Positions 47,705 to 58,748 are shown, counted from the first letter of the stretch. The stretch is 62,405 bases of DNA from Rothia nasimurium (GCF_928391935.1 NZ_CAKMTD010000012.1:1-62405); one strand, 5' to 3'. Notes: generated by a model not told the origin, from the letters alone. Program-made: numbers and translations.

Positions 47705-48424
47705 GTGAGAGCTGGCGAACTGGCTTATCAGAGCCTACGCAGCGACATCATGGAGGGTATGCTCGCCCCCGGGTCTGTTATTGCTGAAGTTGAGCAGTCA
47801 GAGCGTTTGGGTGTCTCCCGCACACCGGTGCGGGAGGCGATTTCCCGGCTCCTGGCAGAGGGGCTGGCTGAGCCTGCCCCGGGGCGGGGCGTGATCGTCG
47901 CCCCGATTTCCCTAGCGAACGTGTATTCCCTGTTTGAGCTACGCACGGCACTCGATAGCACGGCAGCTGCCCTAGCCGCCCGTCGGGGTAACCCTGAAAC
48001 CTTTAGCCAGCTGGCTAAGGCTTTCGAGGCGGCCTCCCTTGACCTGCACCAGGGCACAGCCAAACTGGCCGAATACTACGCCCTGGTTGACGAGCTTGAT
48101 AGTGCCATCGACCAGGCTGCCGCCAACCGCTACCTGCACCAGGCGCAAACGTCCTTACGCACCCAACTGACGCGAATCCGCAAGCTGTCCAAGGCCAACC
48201 CCATCAGGCTGGCCCAGGCCGCTGAAGAACACGCCCAGATTGCCCGCTGTATCGCCTCCGGCGACCCCCAGCTGGCTGAAGCGGCCACCCGCCTCCATCT
48301 GGCTAATGCTCTCTACGCTATCGAAGAGGCTGCTGCCTCCCAGAGCCAGCACAGTATTTTCGAGCACCCAAATCTTTCCCCGTCCTCATCCCCAACAGCC
48401 GACGCGAGCGCAGACGCCCGCTAG
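47705..48424 (+). CDS. GntR-family (FCD) regulator of propionate genes
   Basis: 239 residues: winged HTH ([26 protein letters not shown]) and a helical FCD effector domain. Divergent from prpE and upstream of prpD by 23 bases, so it probably controls both sides and itself through the two TGTATACA sites. GTG start with GAGAGGAGA upstream. The effector, perhaps 2-methylcitrate, is inferred from context. Confidence 0.87.
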   Translation: MRAGELAYQSLRSDIMEGMLAPGSVIAEVEQSERLGVSRTPVREAISRLLAEGLAEPAPGRGVIVAPISLANVYSLFELRTALDSTAAALAARRGNPETFSQLAKAFEAASLDLHQGTAKLAEYYALVDELDSAIDQAAANRYLHQAQTSLRTQLTRIRKLSKANPIRLAQAAEEHAQIARCIASGDPQLAEAATRLHLANALYAIEEAAASQSQHSIFEHPNLSPSSSPTADASADAR

Positions 48425-48447
48425 GCACCACCCTGAAAGGAATACCC

Positions 48448-49965
48448 GTGACTAAGCTCCATTCCGTTCGTGTTTACCGTTCTGAGGAGAACCTGCCCCG
48501 CGAGGAGCAGCTGGCCTACAAGCTGGCTCAGGTAGCCACCGACCCCGTTGAGGTCCTGCCCGAGGTTGAAGAGATGGTGATCAACCGCATTATTGATAAT
48601 GCTTCTGTGGCTATCGCTTCTCTCAACCGCGGCCCCATTATCTCCGCCCGCGACCAGGCCCTGACTCACGCCCACTCCCCCAACGGCAAGGGTGCCGCTA
48701 TCTTCGGCGTTGCCGCTAGCACCAAGGTTTCCCCCGAGTGGGCTGCCTGGGCTAACGGTGTGGCCGTTCGCGAACTGGACTACCACGACACCTTCCTGGC
48801 TGCCGAGTACTCCCACCCCGGCGACAATATCCCCCCGATTCTGGCGGTCGCCCAGCATGTAGGCTCCACTGGCCGCGACCTGATTCGCGGTATCGCCACC
48901 GGCTACGAGGTTCAGGTTGATCTGGTCAAGGCCATCTGCCTGCACAAGCACAAGATTGACCACGTCGCCCACATCGGCCCGTCCGCCTCCGCCGGTATTG
49001 GCACCTTGCTGGGCCTGGACACCGAAACCATCTTCCAGGCCATCGGCCAGGGCCTGCACACCACCACCGCCACCCGCCAGTCCCGCAAGGGCGAAATCTC
49101 CACCTGGAAGGCCCACGCCCCGGCCTTTGCAGGCAAGATGGCCGTTGAAGCAGTTGACCGTGCCATGCGCGGCCAGACCTCCCCCGTGCCGATCTACGAG
49201 GGTGAGGACGGCGTCATCGCCTGGATGCTGGACGGCCCTGACGCCCACTACGAGGTTCCCCTGCCCGAGCCCGGCGAGCCCAAGCGCGCTATCCTCGATA
49301 CCTACACCAAGGAACACTCCGCTGAGTACCAGGCCCAGGCCTGGATTGACCTGGCCCGCAAGCTGCACCGGGAGCACCCCGAGTTCGCCAACCCCGAGAA
49401 CATCGAGTCGATTGTTCTGCACACCTCCCACCACACCCACTACGTCATCGGTTCAGGCGCCAACGACCCCCAGAAGTACGATCCCACCGCTACCCGCGAA
49501 ACCCTGGATCACTCTATCCCCTACATCTTCACTGTCATGCTGCAGGACGGCGAGTGGGACCACGTCGGCTCCTACGCCCCCGAACGTGCCCAGCGTGAAG
49601 ACACCGTAGCCCTCTGGCACAAGGTCACCACCGCCGAGGACGCCGAATGGACCCGCCGCTACCACTCCAACGATCCGGCCGAAAAGGCCTTCGGTGGCCG
49701 CGTTGAAATCAAGCTGGCCAACGGCGAAACCTTCAGCGAAGAAATCGCCGTAGCTGACGCCCACCCGCTCGGTGCCCGTCCTTTCGCCCGCGAAGACTAC
49801 ATCGGCAAGTTCCGCAAGCTGGCCGAAGGCAAGGTCTCCGAAGAAGAGCAGAACCGCTTCATTGAGGCCGCTGAAAACCTGGCCAATCTGGGTGCAGGTG
49901 AGCTGGACGCCCTCAACATCACCGCCTCCATCGAGCTGGAAACCGGCAAGAAGGGTATCTTCTAA
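48448..49965 (+). CDS. prpD: 2-Methylcitrate dehydratase
   Basis: Second step of the methylcitrate cycle, dehydrating 2-methylcitrate to 2-methyl-cis-aconitate. 505-residue MmgE/PrpD family protein; [22 protein letters not shown] and [22 protein letters not shown] are characteristic. GTG start after GAAAGGAA. Its stop overlaps prpB's start (TAATG). Confidence 0.95.
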   Translation: MTKLHSVRVYRSEENLPREEQLAYKLAQVATDPVEVLPEVEEMVINRIIDNASVAIASLNRGPIISARDQALTHAHSPNGKGAAIFGVAASTKVSPEWAAWANGVAVRELDYHDTFLAAEYSHPGDNIPPILAVAQHVGSTGRDLIRGIATGYEVQVDLVKAICLHKHKIDHVAHIGPSASAGIGTLLGLDTETIFQAIGQGLHTTTATRQSRKGEISTWKAHAPAFAGKMAVEAVDRAMRGQTSPVPIYEGEDGVIAWMLDGPDAHYEVPLPEPGEPKRAILDTYTKEHSAEYQAQAWIDLARKLHREHPEFANPENIESIVLHTSHHTHYVIGSGANDPQKYDPTATRETLDHSIPYIFTVMLQDGEWDHVGSYAPERAQREDTVALWHKVTTAEDAEWTRRYHSNDPAEKAFGGRVEIKLANGETFSEEIAVADAHPLGARPFAREDYIGKFRKLAEGKVSEEEQNRFIEAAENLANLGAGELDALNITASIELETGKKGIF

Positions 49966-50876
49966 TGCTGTACGCCTCAAAAACTGCCGCCCAAAAGCGC
50001 AAGGACCTGCGTGACATGCTGGCCAGCGGCCAGATTCGCCAGTTCCCCGGCACCTACACCCCCATCTCAGCCCGCCTGATTGAAGAAAAGGGCTTTGACG
50101 GTATCTACATCTCCGGTGCGGTGCTGGCCAATGAGCTGGGTTTCCCGGACGTCGGCCTCACCACCCTCTCTGAGGTTGCCCAGCGGGCCGGGCAGATTGC
50201 CCGCGTCACCAACCTGCCTGCTATCGTGGACGCCGACACCGGTTTCGGTGAGCCCATGAACGTGGCTCGCACTATCCAGGAGTTCGAAGAGTACGGCCTG
50301 GCTGGCTGCCACATTGAGGACCAGTTCAACCCCAAGCGCTGCGGCCACCTGGACAACAAGAACATGGTTGACCTTGAAACCGCCACCAAGCGCATCAAGG
50401 CCGCCGCTGAGGCCCGCCGGGACGAGAACTTCCTGATCATGGCCCGCACCGACCTGCGCGGCACCTCCTCCCTGGAAGAAACCATCGACCGCATCAAGGC
50501 CCTGGTGGACGCCGGTGCAGACGCTATCTTCCCCGAGGCCATGAAGAACCTGGACGAGTTCAAGGCCGTCTGCGACGCCGTGGACGTGCCGGTTCTGGCC
50601 AACATGACCGAGTTCGGCAAGAGCGAGCTCTACACCAAGGAGCAGCTGGCTGAGGTAGGGATCAACCTGATTATCTACCCCGTCACCCTCCTGCGTTCCT
50701 CCCTGGGAGCTATGGAGCGCGTCCTGGAAACCATCGAGCGCGATGGCACCCAGGAGGCCTACGTGGACCAGATGTTCACCCGCTCCCGCCTCTACGACCT
50801 GGTTGATTACGAGGCCTACAACCAGTTCGACACCGGTATCTTCAACTTTGAAGTACCGGGCAAGTTCCAGGCCTAG
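49965..50876 (+). CDS. prpB: 2-Methylisocitrate lyase
   Basis: Cleaves 2-methylisocitrate to succinate and pyruvate. 303 residues, TIM-barrel isocitrate lyase family; DADTGFGEPMNVART and the catalytic cysteine in FNPKRCGHLDNKN are visible. Translationally coupled to prpD. Confidence 0.96.
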   Translation: MLYASKTAAQKRKDLRDMLASGQIRQFPGTYTPISARLIEEKGFDGIYISGAVLANELGFPDVGLTTLSEVAQRAGQIARVTNLPAIVDADTGFGEPMNVARTIQEFEEYGLAGCHIEDQFNPKRCGHLDNKNMVDLETATKRIKAAAEARRDENFLIMARTDLRGTSSLEETIDRIKALVDAGADAIFPEAMKNLDEFKAVCDAVDVPVLANMTEFGKSELYTKEQLAEVGINLIIYPVTLLRSSLGAMERVLETIERDGTQEAYVDQMFTRSRLYDLVDYEAYNQFDTGIFNFEVPGKFQA

Positions 50877-50889
50877 GGCTTGCCCACCC

Positions 50890-50932
50890 AGGACGGCCGC
50901 CACCCGGCCCCGGTGCTTCCGGCGGCCGTCCT
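50890..50932 (+). terminator. Hairpin between prpB and prpC
   Basis: AGGACGGCCGCC (50890-50901) with GGCGGCCGTCCT (50921-50932), 19-base loop, no T-run. May lower prpC expression relative to prpDB, or protect mRNA ends. Confidence 0.5.
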
Positions 50933-51023
50933 GCCCCACCATCATTGAGCACTGAGCCACACCTATCAACCCATTGCAGATTCGGGTGCACCGTTGCACC
51001 CTCGTGTTGAGGAGAGACCCACC

Positions 51024-52157
51024 ATGACTGACACCGACGTCAAGAAGGGCCTAGCCGGCGTTGTAGCCGACTACACCGCAATTTCCAAGGTCAACGCTGA
51101 GACCAACTCCCTGCTCTACCGGGGCTACCCGGTGCAGGAGCTCGCCACCGTCCCCTTCGAAAAAGTAGCCCTGCTGCTCTGGAACGGGGAGCTTCCCACC
51201 GACGCTGAACTGGACGAGTTCACCGCCTTTGAGCGGGCCCACCGCGCCCTGCCCGACGCCCTCAAGGCAGTGATCGACTCCCTACCCACCGACTGCCACC
51301 CCATGGACGTCTGCCGCACGGCAACCTCCTTCCTGGGGGCTGCCGATCCCAAGAGCGAGGACCTCTCCCCCGAGACCGAACTGCTCAAGGCTAAGGAACT
51401 CTTCGCGGTCATGCCGGCTGTCGTCTGCTACGACCAGCGCCGCCGCCGGGGCCAGGACATCATTGCCCCCCGCGAAGACCTGGACTACTGCGATAACTTC
51501 CTCTACATGGCCTTCGGCGAAGTCCCGGCCCCCGAGGTCAAGACCGCCTTCAACGTCTCCATGGTCATGTACGCCGAGCACTCCTTCAACGCCTCCACCT
51601 TCACCGCCCGCGTCATTACTTCCTCCCTCTCAGACCTGCACTCAGCCGTCACCGGTGCTATCGGGGCTCTCAAGGGCCCCCTACACGGTGGTGCCAACGA
51701 GGCAGTGCAGCACACCTTCGATGAGATCGGGGTGATTGAAGGCGAGTCCCAGGCGGATGCCAAGGCCCGCGCTAAGGCCTGGATGGAAGCTGCCCTGGCT
51801 GAGAAGAAGAAGATTATGGGCTTTGGCCACCGGGTCTACAAGAACGGCGACTCCCGCGTGCCCACCATGCAGAAGTCCTTCTTCGACATGGTCGAATACT
51901 ACGGCCGCCACGACATCATCGGCCTCTACCAGGGTCTAGCTGAAGCAATGGACGAAGCCAAGGGAATCAAGCCCAACCTGGACTACCCCGCTGGCCCCAC
52001 CTACCACCTGATGGGCTTCGACACCCCCACCTTCACCCCCATCTTCGTGGCTTCTCGAATCACCGGCTGGACCGCCCACATCCTGGAGCAACGCGCAGCC
52101 AACTCCCTGATTCGCCCGCTCTCCGCCTACAACGGTGTGGACGAACGCCACCTCTAA
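51024..52157 (+). CDS. prpC: 2-Methylcitrate synthase
   Basis: Condenses propionyl-CoA with oxaloacetate. 377 residues; citrate synthase family with catalytic PLHGGANEAV and MGFGHRVYKNGDSR histidines and the aspartate in FDTPTFTPIF-type context. I use ATG 51024, preceded by GAGGAGAG, over an upstream in-frame TTG. Last gene of the cassette. Confidence 0.94.
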   Translation: MTDTDVKKGLAGVVADYTAISKVNAETNSLLYRGYPVQELATVPFEKVALLLWNGELPTDAELDEFTAFERAHRALPDALKAVIDSLPTDCHPMDVCRTATSFLGAADPKSEDLSPETELLKAKELFAVMPAVVCYDQRRRRGQDIIAPREDLDYCDNFLYMAFGEVPAPEVKTAFNVSMVMYAEHSFNASTFTARVITSSLSDLHSAVTGAIGALKGPLHGGANEAVQHTFDEIGVIEGESQADAKARAKAWMEAALAEKKKIMGFGHRVYKNGDSRVPTMQKSFFDMVEYYGRHDIIGLYQGLAEAMDEAKGIKPNLDYPAGPTYHLMGFDTPTFTPIFVASRITGWTAHILEQRAANSLIRPLSAYNGVDERHL

Positions 52158-52241
52158 ACCTGCCCCTTTCGGCACCTAGGCTCACTCGCCCTCGGTGAGG
52201 TAACTCACCGTATCGTTGCGTAACCGTGAGTTAGCCATAAA

Positions 52242-52277
52242 ACCGGGCCTGCCCTCATTCCTGAGGGCAGGCCCGGT
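52242..52277. terminator. Terminator between prpC and xerD
   Basis: Perfect 16-bp stem (52242-52257 with 52262-52277), 4-base loop, then ATCTTGTTTC. Another repeat, TAACTCAC/GTGAGTTA, lies just upstream at 52201-52233. Confidence 0.88.
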
Positions 52278-52295
52278 ATCTTGTTTCTCTGGCCT

Positions 52296-53273
52296 CTAAC
52301 GGGCGCGGGGGTGGCTGGCGGCGAAGACCTCGCGCAGGGTCTCAGCTGTGACCTTGGTGTAGACCTGGGTGGTGGTGACAGAAGCATGACCGAGCAGTTC
52401 CTGCACCACCCGGATGTCAGCCCCGCCCTCCAGCAGGTGGGTGGCAAAGGAGTGGCGGAGGGTGTGGGGGGAAAGCTCTGCCCGAATCTTAGCTTTCTCG
52501 GCGTGGGTCTTCAGAATCAGATAGGCCCCCTGGCGGGTTATGCGTCCGCCCCTGGCGTTGAGGAAGAGGGCCGGGGTTCCCTTCCCCTTGGCAGCGAGGG
52601 CAGGACGGCCCCGCACCAGGTAGTCCTCAATGGCGCGGGCGGCGTAGGAGCCCACGGGCACAACCCTTTCCTTGCTCCCCTTGCCAAAGAGGCGGGCGAC
52701 TGCGGGCAGGGTGGGGGTTGCATCGTCCTTTTCGATGATGATGTCGTCAAGGTCAACGGTGATTGCTTCGCTGATGCGGGCCCCGGTGGAGTAGAGGAAT
52801 TCGAGCAGGGCCCGGTCGCGCAGGCCTGCCGGGGAGGAGATATCTGGGCTTTCGAGTAGCCGGGTGATATCGGGGAGGGCTACGGCCTTGGGCAGGCGGG
52901 CAGCCGGAGTGGGCGGACGTACCGTGGCTGCGGGGTCGGTGGGGGTGGTGCCCTCGGTGTACCAGAAGCGGTGGGCGCCCCGTACCCCGCTGATGATTCG
53001 GGCGATGGACCGCTGGGCTAGGGGCTGGGCCCCGTCCGGCCCGGGTTCAGCGCAGGAGGCCGCGAAATCTCGCACGTGTTTCTTGCTGATGATACGAGGG
53101 TCGATGACGCCTTGGCTGGCCAGGTAGGTGGCGTAGCGGGTGAGGTCGCGGCGGTAGGAGGCCAGAGTGTTGTCTGCCAGGCCCCGCTCGATGGCCAGGT
53201 GGTTGAGGTAGACCTCCATTGCCTGGGTCAGGGGGGTGGGGGTGTCGTCTGGCCCCGGGGGTACGGGTTTCAT
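52296..53273 (-). CDS. xerD: Tyrosine recombinase XerD
   Basis: Chromosome dimer resolution recombinase. 325 residues; SAM-like N-terminal domain and catalytic residues Arg (TGARISEAI), Lys (GKGSKERVVPV), HxxR (HTLRHSFATHL), His (LGHASVTTTQ) and the nucleophile Tyr (VYTKV). Overlaps the NUDIX gene by 4 bases (ATGA). Housekeeping, not an integrase of a mobile element. Confidence 0.93.
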   Translation of the reverse strand: MKPVPPGPDDTPTPLTQAMEVYLNHLAIERGLADNTLASYRRDLTRYATYLASQGVIDPRIISKKHVRDFAASCAEPGPDGAQPLAQRSIARIISGVRGAHRFWYTEGTTPTDPAATVRPPTPAARLPKAVALPDITRLLESPDISSPAGLRDRALLEFLYSTGARISEAITVDLDDIIIEKDDATPTLPAVARLFGKGSKERVVPVGSYAARAIEDYLVRGRPALAAKGKGTPALFLNARGGRITRQGAYLILKTHAEKAKIRAELSPHTLRHSFATHLLEGGADIRVVQELLGHASVTTTQVYTKVTAETLREVFAASHPRAR

Positions 53274-54016
53274 GAGAGGCCTTCGGCAGGGCGGATGTCG
53301 CCTCGGTAGTTGGCTTCGCGTAGGGCGGGGTGGGCGGTAAAGGGGGCGTCTACCGGGTAGAGGGTTTCAAAGTTTCGGGCGGCAGCTGCGGCGGCGGCGA
53401 GAATCGCGTTGGTGGCTGCAGCATTGTGGATTCGCCCGGTAAGTACGGCCTGGACGGCTTCGTCGAGGGGGACCCAGCGGAGCACGATTTCAGCTTCTTC
53501 GTGGACGCGCTCTTCCCTCTGTTCGGCGGGGATTTGGCTGAGGTTGCGGGCCAGGTAGATCCGGCAGGTTTCGCCCATGCCGCCGGGTGAGTTGTAGAAC
53601 TCCATGAGGGTATCCCACTGGCCTGCTTGGAGGTCGGTTTCTTCGGCGAGTTCTCGGGCGGCTGCCTGGTGGGGTGGTTCCCCGTCGATGTCGAGCAGGC
53701 CGGCTGGGATTTCCCAGAGGTTGGCGCGGACGGGGTGGCGGTACTGGTTGATGAGCAGGATTTCGTTTTTGTCGTTGAGGGCGAGGACGGCAACGGCCCC
53801 GGGGTGCAGGAGGAAGTCCCGTTCGAAGGGTTCAGCTCCTTCGGTGAGGGCGATGCCTTCACGGATGACGTCCCAGATGTAGCCTTCGAACTGGGTGCTC
53901 CGGCTGGTCACGAATCGGGGGTTGGCAATGTCTGCGATGGTCTCTTGGGCGGCGGCGAGCGCCGGGGCGTTGAGGCGGGGGGCGTCCCCTATGTCATAGG
54001 TGAGGTGTTGGCGCAT
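53270..54016 (-). CDS. NUDIX hydrolase, ADP-ribose pyrophosphatase-like
   Basis: 248 residues; the NUDIX box is PHQAAARELAEETDLQAG, with upstream INQYRHPVRANLWEIPAGLLDIDGE. Such proteins hydrolyse ADP-ribose or other nucleoside diphosphate derivatives. Longer than the family average through N- and C-terminal extensions. CAGGAG ribosome site. Confidence 0.88.
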   Translation of the reverse strand: MRQHLTYDIGDAPRLNAPALAAAQETIADIANPRFVTSRSTQFEGYIWDVIREGIALTEGAEPFERDFLLHPGAVAVLALNDKNEILLINQYRHPVRANLWEIPAGLLDIDGEPPHQAAARELAEETDLQAGQWDTLMEFYNSPGGMGETCRIYLARNLSQIPAEQREERVHEEAEIVLRWVPLDEAVQAVLTGRIHNAAATNAILAAAAAAARNFETLYPVDAPFTAHPALREANYRGDIRPAEGLS

Positions 54017-54173
54017 GGGGTTCTCCTGTGTGGGCGGTTTTCCTTACCTGCTCACTTTACCGCCCCTGCCTGTATCAGGTTAGGCTCACCGGTGTCTTGC
54101 AGCTCTCTTGGAGCCGGGGGCCGGGGACGGCTGAGGGGGCCGGGTAACCGGCCCCCTCCGGGGTGAGTGTGTT

Positions 54174-55853
54174 TTAGCCCTTGCGGTTGTCGAGGGCTGC
54201 CTTGATGAGCCCTGCGAAGAGGGGGTGGGGCTTGGTGGGTCGAGAGCGGTATTCGGGGTGGGCCTGGGTGGCGATGTAGTAGGGGTGTTCGCTCACAGGT
54301 AGCTCAACGAACTCCACCAGGGATGAGTCGGGTGAGGTACCGGAGATAACCAGGCCGGCCTCTTCGAGCTGCTGGCGGTAGTCGTTGTTGACCTCGTAGC
54401 GGTGGCGGTGGCGTTCTGCTACCTCGGTTGCCCCGTAGACGCTTTCGGCCAGGGAGCCTGCAGCCAGAGTGGCCGGGTAGAGGCCCAGGCGCATGGTGCC
54501 GCCCAGGTCGCCTGCGCCGTCCACAAAGGCCTTCTGCTCTTCGATGGTGGCAATCAGCGGGGAGGCGGTGTCGGGATCGAACTCGGTGGAGGAGGCGTCC
54601 TTGATGCCCAGGACGTTACGGGCGTACTCAAGCACCATGGACTGCAGCCCGAGGCAGATACCCAGGGTGGGGATCTTGTTCTCGCGGGCGTGGCGCAGGG
54701 CCCCGATCTTGCCGTCGAGGCCACGGATACCGAAACCGCCGGGGACGAGTACGGCGTCCATGCCGCGCAGCTGGTGGGCGGCGTCCTCGGGGCTGGCGCA
54801 GAGGTCAGCGGCAACCCACTTGACGTTGACCTTTGCCTGGTTGGCGAAGCCGCCTGCCCGCAGGGCCTCGGTGACGGAGAGGTAGGCGTCGGGCAGGTCG
54901 ATGTATTTACCCACCAGGGCGACGTTGACTTCGGTCTTGGGGGTGTGGACGGCAGCCAGTAGTTTATCCCAGGCGGTGAAGTCTACCTCCTGGGCCTCTA
55001 CACCCAGGTAGTCCAGGATGTAGGAGTCCAGGTTCTGGCTGTGCAGGGTCTTGGGGATGTCGTAAATGCTGGGGGCGTCGGCGCAGGAAATCACGGCTTC
55101 TGGTTCGACGTCGCAGGCGTGCCCAATCTTGATCTTGTGGGATTCGGGTACTTCGCGTTCGCAGCGCAGGATCAGGCCGTCGGGAATAATGCCGAGCCCG
55201 CGTAGGGCGGCGACGGAGTGCTGGGTGGGCTTGGTCTTGAGCTCACCGGAGGGCCCGATGAAGGGCACCAGGGAGACGTGCAGGAAGAAGACGTTGCGGC
55301 GGCCGATGTCCCGGCGCACCTGGCGGGCTGCCTCCAGGAAGGGCAGGGATTCGATGTCTCCGACGGTGCCACCGATTTCGGTGATGATGATGTCGGGGGC
55401 GTTCTCGCCCTCTGCGGGAAGGCGCATACGGCGCTTGATTTCGTCGGTGATGTGGGGAATGACCTGCACCGTATCCCCCAGGTACTCGCCGCGGCGTTCC
55501 TTGGCGATGACGTGGGAGTAGACCTGGCCGGTTGTGACGTTGGCGGCCTGGGAGAGGTTTTCGTCCAGGAAGCGCTCGTAGTGGCCGATGTCGAGGTCGG
55601 TTTCTGCCCCGTCGTCGGTGACAAAGACTTCACCGTGCTGGAAGGGGTTCATGGTGCCGGGGTCGACGTTGAGATAGGGGTCGAGCTTCTGCATGGTGAC
55701 GGACAGGCCACGGGAACGCAGAAGACGGCCAAGGGAGGAGGCCGAGAGGCCCTTGCCGAGAGAAGAAGCTACACCGCCGGTGACAAAGATCTGGCGGGTG
55801 ATTTTACCGTTGTTTGATGTTTTTGTATCTACCACGGAATTCCAGCCTATCAT
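54174..55853 (-). CDS. pyrG: CTP synthase
   Basis: Makes CTP from UTP with glutamine-derived ammonia. 559 residues: amidoligase domain ([41 protein letters not shown]) and glutamine amidotransferase domain with catalytic Cys in LGICLGLQS and the [15 protein letters not shown] triad end. The start may be ATG 55853 or GTG 55835; neither has a strong ribosome site. Confidence 0.97.
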   Translation of the reverse strand: MIGWNSVVDTKTSNNGKITRQIFVTGGVASSLGKGLSASSLGRLLRSRGLSVTMQKLDPYLNVDPGTMNPFQHGEVFVTDDGAETDLDIGHYERFLDENLSQAANVTTGQVYSHVIAKERRGEYLGDTVQVIPHITDEIKRRMRLPAEGENAPDIIITEIGGTVGDIESLPFLEAARQVRRDIGRRNVFFLHVSLVPFIGPSGELKTKPTQHSVAALRGLGIIPDGLILRCEREVPESHKIKIGHACDVEPEAVISCADAPSIYDIPKTLHSQNLDSYILDYLGVEAQEVDFTAWDKLLAAVHTPKTEVNVALVGKYIDLPDAYLSVTEALRAGGFANQAKVNVKWVAADLCASPEDAAHQLRGMDAVLVPGGFGIRGLDGKIGALRHARENKIPTLGICLGLQSMVLEYARNVLGIKDASSTEFDPDTASPLIATIEEQKAFVDGAGDLGGTMRLGLYPATLAAGSLAESVYGATEVAERHRHRYEVNNDYRQQLEEAGLVISGTSPDSSLVEFVELPVSEHPYYIATQAHPEYRSRPTKPHPLFAGLIKAALDNRKG

Positions 55854-55908
55854 TCTTTCTGTTTCGGGTGTGTAAACAGTCTCGGCAGGGGCCTTTCCCC
55901 GGGTGGCT

Positions 55909-57615
55909 TTAGATTTGCCCGGCTGCTTCCAACAGTTCCCGGGCGTGTTCCTGGGCGGCAGCGGACTGGTCGTGGCCTGAGAGCATACGGGCCAATTCTA
56001 CGACCCTCTCTTCGGTGGAGAGTACCTGCACCCGGGAGAGGGAGCCGTCGTCGTTCTTACGCACCAGGATGTGTTGGTCGGCGAAAGCGGCCACCTGGGG
56101 CAGGTGGGTAACCACCAGGACCTGCACGTTCTTGGCCAGCATGGCAAGGCGGCGGCCAATCTCAATAGCGGCTTTACCGCCAACACCGGAATCAACCTCA
56201 TCGAAGATGAAGGTGGGCACGGGATCGACTTCAGACAGCACGACTTCTAGGGCCAGCATGACGCGGGAGAGCTCACCGCCTGAGGCTCCCTTACCCAGGG
56301 GGCGGGGGACGGCCTGGGCGTGGGAGGCCAGCATGAAGGTCACAGAGTCCTTGCCGAAGCGGTGGAATTTTTCGGTTTCTTCAACCTGCACGACCAGGGA
56401 GGCGTTGGGCATGGCCAGGGCTGAGAGTTCCTCGCTGACGGCAGCTGCCAGTTTGCGGGCGGCCTTTTCGCGTAAGGCGGTGAGCTGGGCTGCCTGCTCC
56501 CCCAGGGTGTCGCGCAGCTGGCGGAGTTCGGCTTCGAGGGCCTCCTGCCGGGCGGGGTCGTCCGAGAGGGTGCCGAGCCGGGCCCGGGATTCTTCAGCCC
56601 AGGCCAGGACCTCTGCGATATCGGCCCCATACTTGCGGGTTAGGGTTTTGAGCTGGGAGCGGCGGTGTTCAACCTCAGCGAGGCGTTCGGGGCCCTCGGT
56701 GTCCAGGCCGGAGGTATAGGCAGAGATTTCTTCGGCTATGTCGGTGACGGTAATGAGGGCCTCATTCAGGCGCCCAGCCAGGGCTCCCAGGTCGGCGTCG
56801 TCGGCTGCTTCGGCGGCCAGGGCTGTGCGGGCGGCGTCGAGCAGTCCGAGGACATTGGGCTCGTCCGCGTCCCCATATTCGGTGCCTGACAGAGCGGCGG
56901 ACGCCGTCGCCGCCGCTAGACGCAGGGACTCGACGTTGGCCAGCTTCTGGCTTTCAGCTCTCAGGGCTTCTTCTTCGCCCTCAACCGGGTTGACGGCGTC
57001 AATTTCGGCCAGGGCCCCCTGGAGGGTTTGGGCTTCCAGGGCCCGGGCCCGGGTATTTTCGCGGACGTCCCGCAGCTCCCCGGCGGCCTGCTTGTACCGC
57101 TCATAGTTGGCGGTGTAGTTGGCCAGTAGCTTTTCGAGTTTCTTCCCGGCGTAGGAGTCCAGGGCCTGACGCTGGGCGGCGGCGTCCTTGAGGCGCAGCT
57201 GGTCTGACTGGCCGTGGACGGCAACCAGGGTGTGGCCGATTTCGGCCAGGGTTCCGATGGGGGCCGATACCCCACCGACGTGGGCCCGGGAACGGCCGGT
57301 AGCTGAGACGGTGCGAGCCAGGAGCAGTTCGGCTGATCCGCCGTCCAGTTCCTCGACGGACCCGCCAGCGTCTTCAGCCAGGCCCAGGGCCTGGTGCCCG
57401 TGGGGCAGGCGGATCACGGCTTCGGCCAGGGCGTTTTTGGCCCCGTTGCGGACGGAGCTGGCGTCTGAGCGGGCACCTAAGAGCATGCCCAGGGCGGTGA
57501 CGACCATGGTTTTACCGGCACCCGTTTCGCCGGTCAGGACGGAGAAGCCAGGTTCCAGGGGCAAACGGGCATCGGTGATGACGCCGAGGTCGCGCAGGTG
57601 AATTTCTTCAATCAC
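55909..57615 (-). CDS. recN: DNA repair protein RecN
   Basis: SMC-like ATPase for double-strand break repair. Walker A GETGAGKT near the N-terminus, central coiled coil (about 170-370), ABC signature [13 protein letters not shown] and Walker [16 protein letters not shown] 57615 is chosen because it lies 4 bases after the nadK stop and begins the conserved [12 protein letters not shown]; an upstream frame would add 34 unrelated residues inside nadK. 568 residues. Confidence 0.95.
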   Translation of the reverse strand: MIEEIHLRDLGVITDARLPLEPGFSVLTGETGAGKTMVVTALGMLLGARSDASSVRNGAKNALAEAVIRLPHGHQALGLAEDAGGSVEELDGGSAELLLARTVSATGRSRAHVGGVSAPIGTLAEIGHTLVAVHGQSDQLRLKDAAAQRQALDSYAGKKLEKLLANYTANYERYKQAAGELRDVRENTRARALEAQTLQGALAEIDAVNPVEGEEEALRAESQKLANVESLRLAAATASAALSGTEYGDADEPNVLGLLDAARTALAAEAADDADLGALAGRLNEALITVTDIAEEISAYTSGLDTEGPERLAEVEHRRSQLKTLTRKYGADIAEVLAWAEESRARLGTLSDDPARQEALEAELRQLRDTLGEQAAQLTALREKAARKLAAAVSEELSALAMPNASLVVQVEETEKFHRFGKDSVTFMLASHAQAVPRPLGKGASGGELSRVMLALEVVLSEVDPVPTFIFDEVDSGVGGKAAIEIGRRLAMLAKNVQVLVVTHLPQVAAFADQHILVRKNDDGSLSRVQVLSTEERVVELARMLSGHDQSAAAQEHARELLEAAGQI

Positions 57616-57619
57616 GGGC

Positions 57620-58618
57620 TTAGTCTTTCTTCCCTTGGTCGGTTCCGAGGACGGGCAGGGCGGTGGTTGCCGGGCCGGTGGTGTAGGGGCCCCGCCACCC
57701 GGCTGTGGGGAGCTCAAACTTCTTGACGAGGCGTTCTGAGAAGGGGGCCGGGTGCATACGGGCTAGGCGCACCGGCTTGGAGGATCGTGTCACTTCGACG
57801 CGGGCTCCGGGGGGTAGGTCGCGGGTGCGGCGGCCGTCGCACCAGAGAACCCCCTCAGCCCCGTTGGTGGAGACGAGCTCCACGGCCATCATGGAGTCCG
57901 GGGCCGTGACCAGGGGCCGGGCAAAGAGGGCGTGGGCAGACAGCGGCACGAGGAGCATGGCTTCGACGCTGGGCCAGACGACGGGCCCGCCCCCGGAAAA
58001 GGCGTAGGCGGTTGAGCCGGTGGGGGTTGCTAGCACTACCCCGTCGCAGCCGAAGGAGGAGAGAGGCCGCTGGTCTACTTCGATGACAACCTCAATCATT
58101 TTTTCCCGGTTGCCCTTTTCAACGCTGGCCTCGTTCAGGGCCCAGGTGTCCAGGATTTTTTGGCCGTCAGCCCAGACTTTCACGTCGATGGCCATGCGCT
58201 CTTCAACCGTGTAGTCGCCCGAGACAATGCGTTCTACGGTTTCGGTCAGGTCAAACTCTTCGGCTTCGGCCAGGAAGCCCACATGGCCCAGGTTGACGCC
58301 GATGAGGGGGATTTGGGTGTGGCGGATCATCTCGGCTGCCCGCAGGATTGAACCGTCCCCGCCCAGCACAACCCCCAGCTCGATATCTTTGAGGGCCACA
58401 GACTCGTGGGCGACGGCGACAGGCACGGGGTTGTCCCAGCGTTCGGTGAGGGCTTCGAGGTCGGCCCGGTTCATGACGGGAACCAGCCCGGCCTTATACA
58501 GCTGGGTACAGGCGGCGCGGGCAGCGTCGCGGGCTTCGACTCGGCCGGTGTGGGCGAAAACCAGTATCTTGCGGTCCCCGGGGCCAGTGGGGGCGGCAGG
58601 TGCTTGAGTATCCTTCAC
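57620..58618 (-). CDS. nadK: NAD kinase
   Basis: Phosphorylates NAD to NADP. 332 residues with GVVLGGDGSILRAAE, GVNLGHVGFLAE and ATPTGSTAYAFSGGGP. GTG start directly after AAAAGG, an unusually short spacing. Operon with recN; a LexA-like box lies upstream. Confidence 0.94.
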   Translation of the reverse strand: MKDTQAPAAPTGPGDRKILVFAHTGRVEARDAARAACTQLYKAGLVPVMNRADLEALTERWDNPVPVAVAHESVALKDIELGVVLGGDGSILRAAEMIRHTQIPLIGVNLGHVGFLAEAEEFDLTETVERIVSGDYTVEERMAIDVKVWADGQKILDTWALNEASVEKGNREKMIEVVIEVDQRPLSSFGCDGVVLATPTGSTAYAFSGGGPVVWPSVEAMLLVPLSAHALFARPLVTAPDSMMAVELVSTNGAEGVLWCDGRRTRDLPPGARVEVTRSSKPVRLARMHPAPFSERLVKKFELPTAGWRGPYTTGPATTALPVLGTDQGKKD

Positions 58619-58682
58619 CCTTTTAGGCTAACTGATGTTTCCCCTGCAGAGGCCTGAATTCGTTCCCCAACACACCCTTTTT

Positions 58683-58698
58683 TCGAATATTTATTCGA
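58683..58698. promoter_or_regulatory. LexA/SOS-box-like palindrome upstream of nadK-recN
   Basis: TCGAAT(ATTT)ATTCGA, 65 bases before nadK. The actinobacterial LexA site is TCGAAC-N4-GTTCGA; this differs only by a symmetric C/G to T/A change, matching 10 of 12 specified bases. It sits in an AT-rich island with symmetric T-tracts and flanking CACCC/GGGTG. Confidence 0.6.
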
Positions 58699-58748
58699 TT
58701 TTTGGGTGGGGGCCCTCCCCTACCCTCCTGGTCCCGACCAGCCGGGGC

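Noticed and set aside
52296..53273. Tyrosine recombinase as a mobile-element integrase
   Set aside because: Matches housekeeping XerD in a conserved gene order; no element ends found.
54075..54093. IdeR-box-like AGGTTAGGCTCACC upstream of the NUDIX gene
   Set aside because: 14 of 19 matches, the last three positions fail, and no iron function is nearby; likely chance.
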